Source of the DNA: JBHIEE01 sp046760445
Lineage (GTDB): Bacteria > Acidobacteriota > Aminicenantia > JdFR-78
DNA length: 25,384 nucleotides
Assembly: GCA_046760445.1 (NCBI GenBank)
Contig: JBHIEE010000030.1
Location: 1 to 25,384 of the forward strand
Direction: 5' to 3'
Within the stretch, counting starts at the first letter, position 1, and each line of letters begins with the position of its first letter. The translations under genes were made by a program, and so were the position numbers. Of the stretch, positions 16,211-21,878 are shown one piece after another. The notes under the pieces are model-generated. The model was given only the letters and a program-made list of their open reading frames with translations. It had not been told where the DNA came from and ran no database searches.

Positions 16211-16954
16211 TCAATTCAATAGTGACTTTCTCTTATTAAAATACAACAGTGCTACAAACAATATTACCAAGCTTGTTATTTGAGCCATGGTTAGATTTAA
16301 AATATATCTTTCACTGTCTCTTAAAAACTCTATTAAAAATCTTACACCTGCATAAGATATTACAAATAAGAGGAATAGTGTACTAGAGGGTCTCACCATC
16401 TTTCTCAGCCACAAAAATATAAAAAAAAGAATTAATCCATTCATAGCTAAATAAATTTGAGTTGGATGCCTGGGAAAGTCTCCTACATTCACTGCCCATG
16501 GCAAATTACTTGCCATTCCATAACAACACCAATTCAAAAAGCAGCCAATTCGCTTAATAAATATGCCAATGCACACACTGGGAACAAGTGCATCTGCATA
16601 ACTCCAGAAATCTAATTTAAACTTTTTAAAATAAACAAAAGGAATTATGAACCCGCCAATAAAACCACCATATGAAGATGTCCCCCCTCTCCAAATCTTG
16701 AGAATATCTATAGGATAAATAGAAAAATATTTTACATTCTCTAATACAAAAAACAATCTAGCTCCAATTATTGCTCCTAACATTATAAGAAAAAACATTT
16801 TTTTAAAATCATCAATATCAAGCCCTTTTCTCCTTATTTCTTTTACTCCGAGTAAAAAACCAATAAGAAAAGCTAAAAAAAATGACAACCCACCACTATA
16901 AACTTCTATCGGTCCTACACTAAAAAGAACTGGTATTGGATGATAATTTATCAT
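16211..16954 (-). CDS. lgt: Prolipoprotein diacylglyceryl transferase Lgt
   Basis: 247 residues, about seven membrane helices. Lgt signatures: GGTSSYGGFIGG at 90-101 (Y95 where E. coli has His103), KRIGCFLNWCCYG at 134-146 with the essential arginine at R135, HPTQIY at 163-168, and YAGVRFLIEF at 201-210 with R205. Lgt moves diacylglycerol from phosphatidylglycerol to the lipobox cysteine of prolipoproteins, so Pal and the OmpA-like lipoprotein in this window are expected substrates. The signature normally reads GRIGCFLNGCCYG; K134 and W142 replace two glycines, so activity deserves a check. The gene stands alone, beside a decayed transposase, and has no Shine-Dalgarno sequence. It might be a second, accessory copy. 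Confidence 0.9.
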   Translation of the reverse strand: MINYHPIPVLFSVGPIEVYSGGLSFFLAFLIGFLLGVKEIRRKGLDIDDFKKMFFLIMLGAIIGARLFFVLENVKYFSIYPIDILKIWRGGTSSYGGFIGGFIIPFVYFKKFKLDFWSYADALVPSVCIGIFIKRIGCFLNWCCYGMASNLPWAVNVGDFPRHPTQIYLAMNGLILFFIFLWLRKMVRPSSTLFLLFVISYAGVRFLIEFLRDSERYILNLTMAQITSLVILFVALLYFNKRKSLLN

Positions 16955-16968
16955 TTTAAAATTGAGTC

Positions 16969-17097
16969 TTAAAACGTGAATTCCACCCTTCTGATTTCGA
17001 CATAAGTGTTCTCATTAAATTTAATAGATACCTGAAAAGAAACTATATATTCAAAGACTTGGGCTAATCCAAACATATCCCAGACCATGGTCACCAA
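16969..17097 (-). other. Short 42-codon open frame between lgt and the decayed transposase
   Basis: A minus-strand frame opens at TTG 17097 (ATG at 17088) and ends at 16969, overlapping the end of the transposase remnant in another frame. Its residues alternate like a beta strand and end in RRVEFTF. I do not recognise it and see no ribosome binding site. It could be the tail of a gene broken by the mobile element, or chance. Confidence 0.15.
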
Positions 17098-17360
17098 TCA
17101 CTTCTATTATCACTCTGAACTATTACTATTTTACTTTCAACAAAATACCATAATCTACAAAGAAAGTCACGAGCATTAAAAGAATTAGCTCTTTTATATA
17201 TCCTGGCAAATCCTAACTTTGAGTTCTTACCTACTGCAGTAAAAATATATCTTATTACTCTATTCCACCAGATTACTATTGTATCTATCTGGAAGAAAAA
17301 TCCTCCTATATTCTTGTTCTTAAGCTCAGTTATTCTTTTCTGCTCGCTTCCTCTTCTTTT
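17091..17360 (-). pseudogene. Decayed DDE transposase / integrase-core fragment (IS481-like)
   Basis: An open minus-strand frame of 89 codons from the stop at 17361-17363 to TGA at 17091-17093, with no good start codon. It carries the rve integrase-core pattern in order: FQIDTIVIW (first catalytic Asp), a short gap, RYIFTAV, SKLGFARIYK, ARDFLCRLWYF, and VQSDNRSDW, a degraded form of VQTDNGSEF (second catalytic Asp). The N-terminal DNA-binding part and the region with the catalytic Glu are missing, so it is inactive. The family call (IS481-like) rests on the spacing and the QIDT...RYIFTA...DNGSEF style; IS3 or another rve family is possible. A hairpin-like inverted repeat 85 nt upstream (17445-17480) may be the element's end. 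Confidence 0.75.
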
Positions 17361-17444
17361 TTAATTACTTTTTATTGGATGCCGGCAAAAATTATACTTC
17401 TCTTTAGTCTTTTATATCAGCCAGCTGCTTATTTTTATAGTAAC

Positions 17445-17480
17445 CCCTGAAAATAAAGACACTTTTTCTGGTTATCAGGG
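17445..17480 (+). repeat. Inverted repeat, possible insertion-element end or hairpin
   Basis: CCCTGAAAA at 17445-17453 pairs with TTATCAGGG at 17472-17480 (8 of 9 pairs) around an 18-nt centre containing GACACTTTTTCTGG. It has no following T-run, so a terminator is unlikely. Lying just 5' of the transposase remnant, it may be a relic of the element's terminal repeat. Confidence 0.4.
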
Positions 17481-17523
17481 ATAGAGGCTTGTTTATTGAA
17501 AAAATTAATTTTTCTCAAAAACT

Positions 17524-17553
17524 TTGACATTTTGTAAGTACTCATGATAGAAT
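17524..17553 (+). promoter_or_regulatory. Sigma-70-like promoter of the Ig-repeat/LVIVD unit
   Basis: TTGACA (17524-17529, 6/6), an 18-nt spacer, TAGAAT (17548-17553, 5/6, with a TGA just before it). Transcription would start near 17560, about 20 nt before the ATG; AAGGAG at 17570-17575 is the ribosome binding site. Confidence 0.7.
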
Positions 17554-17580
17554 TTTGCCAACTTAAATTAAGGAGAAAAA

Positions 17581-19131
17581 ATGAAAAAATTATTGTATTT
17601 AATCATATTCTCTGCCTGTTTTTTATGCATGTTGAGAACAAACTGTGTGTTTGATCGATCAGGGCTTAAAATTGGTTTGCATATCGCTTCTTCTACGCCT
17701 CCAGATGGCTGCAAGGGTTCTTCTTATTACTTTAAATTTAGAGCTTCAGGTGGAAAAACTCCTTATACCTGGGATTTAGCCAGCGGTAGTCTCCCAACAG
17801 GATTGAAATTGGACAAGTCCAAAGGAATCCTCTCCGGTATACCTACTACAAATGGAAGTTTTACATTCAATATTGAAGTAATAGATAATGAAAAAAAGAA
17901 TTACATTGAAGAGTACACAATAAAGATAAAAGATTTCAACATAACGACTTATGATTTTCTGTATTATTGCCCCGGGGAGCCAATAAACTACCAGTTGGAG
18001 ACTTGCGGTGGAACACCTCCGCTTATCTGGACCAAGAAATCTGGATCTTTGCCAAGCGGAATTGGAGTGACATCTGACGGTCGAATAGCAGGTAATTCAA
18101 GTGCTACTGGGACTTTCACCTTCACAGTTTCAGTCCAGGATAATGCTGGAAAAACAGCCGAGAAAGAATTCACTCTGACATCAACATCTGGGGTGAGTAT
18201 TCTTTCAACATCTCCTTTGCCACAAGGATCAACTTCTACTTCTTACCCTGCTTTCCAGCTCAAAGCCTGTGGTGGCTTTCTACCCTACTCATGGAGTAAC
18301 CCTGATGGTAAGTTGCCTAAAGGTTTAAATCTGAGCAGCAGTGGATTGATCTCAGGAACACCAACTTCATCTGGAATTTATGACTTTAAAGTAGTTGTTA
18401 AAGACAGCTCATCACCTTTTAAAACAGATTATAAATATTTTTCCATTAAGATTGTTCCATCACCCTTAGTCATAACCAGCACCTCCCCCTTGCCTGATGC
18501 AACAGAGTGTAAGTCCTATTCTTATACATTTACTGCTTCAGGAGGGACAGGGAATTACACGTGGAAGATTCCAGCTACCAGTAAACTACCTGATGGGCTA
18601 AATCTGGATTCTTCAGGTATGCTTTCAGGTAAGCCACCAGTACCCATGGCTAATCCCTATTCTTTTATTGTACAGCTTTCAGATGGTATTAAAACAGCAA
18701 GCAAAACCTTTGCTCTTAAAGTTTTAGAAGATGCGTATATTACTCCTGAATTAATTATAGCTGAAGTGCGCCATACTCCCGGAGGCCCTTACAATACTAT
18801 AACTCTTTCTGAACAAACACAAAAGGTCAGGGTGGATTTTCGTTTTGTTACTGCGTCTTATTTACAAAACCCTATACCGCAGGCGCGACTTCAAGTTGTG
18901 GGAGATTGCACCACTATTAGTACAGTTAATTTTAGTGGAGCTTGGGATCCCAATAATGATGGCCTTAAGGAGAAAGTTGCTCGCTTTAGCCCTCAGGTTG
19001 TAGCAGGACTGCTGAGCTCAGCAAATAAAAAAGTAGGAGATTCAGCTACACTGAGATTCTGGGTTGATGTGATGATCGATAATAAAAAGAATACTTTTGT
19101 GAAGAAAATTAATATAAAAATTGTCCAATAA
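17581..19131 (+). CDS. Secreted protein with four putative-Ig (He_PIG) repeats
   Basis: 516 residues. An N-terminal signal (MKKLLYLIIFSACFLC) directs export; C13, C16 or C22 might be lipidated, but no lipobox is canonical. Four Ig-like putative-Ig repeats follow at about 36-117, 121-200, 206-292 and 298-381. Each has the GG.PYTW segment, LP.GL.L, S.G..SG.P and a closing strand such as FTFTVSVQDN. A single cysteine recurs near the start of the repeats (C44, C142, C230, C310), which may form inter-domain disulfides. The C-terminal 135 residues (about 382-516) are a different, unrecognised beta-rich domain. Such repeats usually serve as spacers or in adhesion at the cell surface. Strong ribosome binding site; the LVIVD gene follows 85 nt later, probably cotranscribed. 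Confidence 0.85.
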   Translation: MKKLLYLIIFSACFLCMLRTNCVFDRSGLKIGLHIASSTPPDGCKGSSYYFKFRASGGKTPYTWDLASGSLPTGLKLDKSKGILSGIPTTNGSFTFNIEVIDNEKKNYIEEYTIKIKDFNITTYDFLYYCPGEPINYQLETCGGTPPLIWTKKSGSLPSGIGVTSDGRIAGNSSATGTFTFTVSVQDNAGKTAEKEFTLTSTSGVSILSTSPLPQGSTSTSYPAFQLKACGGFLPYSWSNPDGKLPKGLNLSSSGLISGTPTSSGIYDFKVVVKDSSSPFKTDYKYFSIKIVPSPLVITSTSPLPDATECKSYSYTFTASGGTGNYTWKIPATSKLPDGLNLDSSGMLSGKPPVPMANPYSFIVQLSDGIKTASKTFALKVLEDAYITPELIIAEVRHTPGGPYNTITLSEQTQKVRVDFRFVTASYLQNPIPQARLQVVGDCTTISTVNFSGAWDPNNDGLKEKVARFSPQVVAGLLSSANKKVGDSATLRFWVDVMIDNKKNTFVKKINIKIVQ

Positions 19132-19203
19132 GTTATTGTTTATACTCGTATTCTTTCAGGAAATTATACTTTCTCTTGGAAAAATTAAAAGCTTAATTTT
19201 AAA

Positions 19204-19209
19204 AAGGAG
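19204..19209 (+). promoter_or_regulatory. Ribosome binding site deciding the LVIVD gene start
   Basis: AAGGAG lies 7 nt before the ATG at 19217. The frame is open further upstream to a TTG at 19121 inside the preceding gene, but this site marks the ATG as the real start. Confidence 0.75.
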
Positions 19210-19216
19210 TGAAAAA

Positions 19217-20374
19217 ATGAAGAAAGACTTTGGAAGACACTCTGTCTTTAGTAATTCAGCTAACATTCTGCCTATCTTAATTCTCGTTTTTATAGGTCTT
19301 TTTACTGTTAATTGCGCATACAATACTTATTATGAGAATGTTGATACTAATGGCAGGGCCCAGGGAGTAGCGACTCAAAATCAATATGCCTATGTAGCGG
19401 ATGGGCATCGGGGCTTAAAAATCTTTAATATTAGTAACCCAAAGTTTGTTAAACAGGTAGGTGCGGTTGATCTTCCTGGGTTTAATGCTCGAGTCGCTGT
19501 TGAGGGAAATATCGCAGTTCTCACAGATACCAAACAGAACAGTATCTATATAGTTGACATATCTGACAAATTCAAACCTCAGTTAAAATGGACACATACG
19601 ACATTAGACAAAGCTCGAGCTGTAGCTATAAATGAAGGCATTGCCTTTATAGCAGAAAAAGGAGACAATCCTCAGGCTGAGTCATATTTTTCTGGACTGG
19701 AAGCCATCTCTTGCAGCTTATCCAATCCTCCTTTAAGTTTAAAAAGTATTTCGATTAAAGACATTTCTGATGTGGCTGTGAGTTCTAACCATATATATGC
19801 GGTGGGCAAGCATAGTCTGACTATTTTAGCTCGATCTTCGAGTGGTTTTAATACCACACCTCTCTCTACATTTAATTTTAGCCCAGCAGAGACAATCCAA
19901 AGCATAGACAATCGGGCAGGGAACTACTTACTTATATTAGGACAAAATCTTTACTTCGTGGATATCACAAATCCTTCTAAACCGGTGATTCTGGATCAGA
20001 CATCTGTTGCCGGCTGTTCAAATAACCGAGTTATAACTTCATCAGGAATTCTTACTTTTTATTTCTCTGGCCATCCCTGGATTTACCTTTTCGTACCTAT
20101 AACACTCAAAGATATCGTATTCTTATACTCAACCCTAAAAGAATACGGCATGGGCATAATTGATCTCTCATCAAAAAAGATATTATCTCTGAAACAACTA
20201 TATGATGTAGATAAAGAATCGGATGGCCATGCCAAACTTTACGATATAGAGATTCACGAGTATTTTAATAGTATGCTTTCTACCGGAGGAATTGTAGGCG
20301 TTGGAGCTTTGGATAATTATGGACTGGCTTATGGGAGGACGGAGGCTATAGCTTTCAAGCTTCCTTCGCCTTGA
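19217..20374 (+). CDS. Secreted LVIVD-repeat beta-propeller protein
   Basis: 385 residues from ATG 19217. After a charged start there is a hydrophobic export segment (about 18-33; ILPILILVFIGLFTVNC). The cysteine could be a lipidation site, although Asn at -1 is unusual. The mature part has LVIVD-type propeller repeats: AQGVATQNQYAYVADGHRG followed by LKIFNISNP, then VAVEGNIAVLTD...IYIVDISD, VAINEGIAFIAE, and LYFVDITNPSKPVILD. These pack as blades of a beta-propeller at the cell surface or in the periplasm; ligand and function are unknown. It follows the Ig-repeat gene at 85 nt with its own strong ribosome binding site and no promoter I can see. The two products may act together on the cell surface (inference). 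Confidence 0.85.
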   Translation: MKKDFGRHSVFSNSANILPILILVFIGLFTVNCAYNTYYENVDTNGRAQGVATQNQYAYVADGHRGLKIFNISNPKFVKQVGAVDLPGFNARVAVEGNIAVLTDTKQNSIYIVDISDKFKPQLKWTHTTLDKARAVAINEGIAFIAEKGDNPQAESYFSGLEAISCSLSNPPLSLKSISIKDISDVAVSSNHIYAVGKHSLTILARSSSGFNTTPLSTFNFSPAETIQSIDNRAGNYLLILGQNLYFVDITNPSKPVILDQTSVAGCSNNRVITSSGILTFYFSGHPWIYLFVPITLKDIVFLYSTLKEYGMGIIDLSSKKILSLKQLYDVDKESDGHAKLYDIEIHEYFNSMLSTGGIVGVGALDNYGLAYGRTEAIAFKLPSP

Positions 20375-20513
20375 GTTTATGGTAGGTATTACTTTAGTAG
20401 ATCAGTCGGCTCTCTTGTAATGAACTCGTCGAACCTCCGAACGAATTATCAACCTATCTGAATATGAAAGATATAAACCTACCAAAAGTGTTGATTTATC
20501 TTTGCTCTTCACT

Positions 20514-20559
20514 AAATAAATTAACAAATGAAGTGTGAAGATCCGACCCCTTTACTCCC
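20514..20559 (+). repeat. 46-bp dispersed repeat, copy 2
   Basis: Partner of 14180-14225, in the same orientation, with nine transition differences and no gaps; it contains GTGAAGATCCGACCCC. Weaker similarity seems to continue about 25 bp to its left (GATTTA followed by a pyrimidine-rich run in both). Confidence 0.6.
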
Positions 20560-20611
20560 TTTCTTTAAAAGAGGAAATACATCAGTCCCCTTTATATTGA
20601 GTCTCTTTTCT

Positions 20612-20688
20612 CAAGTCACAAGCTGCAAGCTGCAAGCCTCAAGTCTTTATCCCAGCTTGCAGCATGCGACATGCGACCTGTGACTTGT
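20612..20688 (+). repeat. 77-bp heptad element, copy 2 (11 x 7 bp)
   Basis: Eleven 7-base units in exact register: CAAGTCA, CAAGCTG, CAAGCTG, CAAGCCT, CAAGTCT, spacer TTATCCC, then AGCTTGC, AGCATGC, GACATGC, GACCTGT, GACTTGT. The second half is the approximate reverse complement of the first, so it can fold as a long imperfect hairpin. Same unit count as 16055-16131, but unit sequences differ in the middle. Confidence 0.8.
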
Positions 20689-20967
20689 CAATGAATTAAG
20701 GTTCCCCGAAGGGAATTAGCTATTTCCCATCGAGGTTGTGATGAACTTATGTATCAAGTCAAGACTATAATTCATTGTAAACTTAAAAATAAAACAAAAG
20801 GGACATTAACAATGTTTGACTTTATAATTTGGAGAAATTATTATGATTATGCAAGTTTTTCTATAGGTGACCCTCATAAACTTGTTAAATTCACTCATCC
20901 TTTATCTGAATTTTAGCTTAGACTCTTTACAATTTTTTCTACATCCCCCCTGTCAATTTCAAATTTT

Positions 20968-21016
20968 CGACTTGCGATGTGCGATTTTCGATTTATTCTT
21001 TTCGATTTAGGATTTA
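20968..21016 (+). repeat. Heptad array, seven 7-bp units
   Basis: CGACTTG, CGATGTG, CGATTTT, CGATTTA, TTCTTTT, CGATTTA, GGATTTA in continuous 7-base register. The first unit is shared with the 77-bp elements, suggesting a decayed or variant member of the same repeat class. It lacks the complementary second half. Confidence 0.6.
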
Positions 21017-21035
21017 ACCTAATCTTTCTGCTTCT

Positions 21036-21061
21036 CAACAGAGGGTCACAACAGAGGGTCA
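21036..21061 (+). repeat. Tandem 13-bp duplication
   Basis: CAACAGAGGGTCA occurs twice in direct succession (21036-21048 and 21049-21061), next to the stop codon of the TPR gene. The second copy overlaps the right inverted end of the possible MITE, so it may be a slippage product of that end. Confidence 0.7.
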
Positions 21062-21062
21062 C

Positions 21063-21878
21063 CTATTTAAATTTTTTCTTCAGTACTCTGATCTTCTCGA
21101 CCAGAAGCATGGGGGGTTCGAAGTGTTCACCAGGGGCAAGCTTTTGATATTTTTTAAGAGCTTGTTCGTAGACTGAAATCGCGGACTTGTAATCTTCCTT
21201 GTTCTCAAGCGCCATCCCTTTGAACCAGTAGCCTGATGGGTCGTTCGGAGCAAATGAAATCAGTTCTTCTGCAGTACTCAGGAGTTTTTCGTTTTCTCCT
21301 GAATGTGCAAATATCTTTGCTTTCTGGATTAGTTTTTCCTTTTTGCCTGTTGGTGGAGTAGGGATTTCCACCTCATCCGACCGAACAATCTGTCGGTGCA
21401 ATATCATTTCAGCGCGCAAGCGGTCCCCTGGTTGGAGAGTCACTGTGGGGAGCACTTTATAAACTGCCTCGTATAACTTTCCTGGAGCAATAGTCAATCT
21501 CGTCTCTTCAGGAGCCTTGACGAGTTGAACCCCTCTTTCCAGTTTCCGGTATTCTGATCCTCCCTTTTCTGAAACCAGGAAGACTACATTTTCTTTCCAG
21601 AAATTTTCTGGATAAGAAATGACCAAGGGCTTAATTTCCTCCTCCCTGTGGAGAATTTTATTGTCAATTTCTTTCTGGAGCATTTGCCGGCTAAACAGAT
21701 GGAGAATTATCAAGGAGCTGTGACCATCCACTCCCTGAATGTATCTCAAGGAGATATCGATGGGAATTTCTTCCTTTTCTTCTATTGAAACAGACGATTT
21801 TTTACTCTTCAGAATCAAGAAGCCAATGATAATAACCATAAATATAAAGATGAGTGCAATAATAATCCTAACTCTCAT
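21063..21878 (-). CDS. Membrane-anchored TPR protein
   Basis: 271 residues from the ATG at 21878, which overlaps the upstream gene's stop (TAATG). A GTG at 21890 with AAAGGA upstream is an alternative adding four residues. An N-terminal hydrophobic helix (about 5-24; IIIALIFIFMVIIIGFLIL) is followed by KSKK, suggesting a membrane anchor or uncleaved signal. About 35-180 is a beta-rich domain I do not recognise (PLVISYPENFW; VTLQPGDRLRAEMILHR). The C-terminal part (about 185-265) has TPR-like helices: LLSTAEELISFAPNDPSGYWFKG and DYKSAISVYEQALKKY. TPRs mediate protein contacts. Coupling to the metalloprotease gene implies a joint function, perhaps retention or assembly at the membrane (inference). 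The stop lies inside the right end of a possible MITE, so the last codons may have been altered by an insertion. Confidence 0.8.
   Translation of the reverse strand: MRVRIIIALIFIFMVIIIGFLILKSKKSSVSIEEKEEIPIDISLRYIQGVDGHSSLIILHLFSRQMLQKEIDNKILHREEEIKPLVISYPENFWKENVVFLVSEKGGSEYRKLERGVQLVKAPEETRLTIAPGKLYEAVYKVLPTVTLQPGDRLRAEMILHRQIVRSDEVEIPTPPTGKKEKLIQKAKIFAHSGENEKLLSTAEELISFAPNDPSGYWFKGMALENKEDYKSAISVYEQALKKYQKLAPGEHFEPPMLLVEKIRVLKKKFK

Larger units (their letters stand above)
20375..21062 (+). other. Gene-free, repeat-rich stretch
   Basis: 688 bases between convergent genes, holding the second 46-bp repeat, the second 77-bp heptad element, a seven-unit heptad array and the inverted ends of a possible MITE. 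A 34-codon frame at 20812-20916 has a weak upstream GGGA but is too short and unrecognised to call a gene. I see no RNA gene or clear terminator. Confidence 0.6.
20863..21066 (+). mobile_element. Possible 204-bp MITE with 13-bp perfect inverted ends
   Basis: ATAGGTGACCCTC at 20863-20875 and its exact reverse complement at 21054-21066 enclose 204 bp without a coding region. The right end covers the stop codon of the neighbouring TPR gene. A heptad array sits inside. No target-site duplication was identified, and no transposase in the window obviously matches these ends, so the call is tentative. Confidence 0.35.

Noticed and set aside
19121..19216. Upstream TTG start for the LVIVD protein
   Set aside because: AAGGAG just before ATG 19217 and a normal export signal after it make the longer form unlikely.
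20375..20470. tRNA-like stretch after the LVIVD gene
   Set aside because: No cloverleaf, no TTCGA-type T-loop with matching stems, and no acceptor pairing could be built.
20702..20715. Intrinsic terminator hairpin (TTCCC-CGAA-GGGAA)
   Set aside because: The stem is only 5 bp and no T-run follows on either strand, so it does not qualify as a terminator.
20812..20916. 34-codon gene starting at ATG 20812
   Set aside because: Too short, unrecognised, has only a weak GGGA upstream, and overlaps the left inverted end of the possible MITE.
16055..21016. CRISPR array
   Set aside because: The repeated units are 7 bp long and directly adjacent, with no unique spacers of 25-40 bp, and no cas gene is present.
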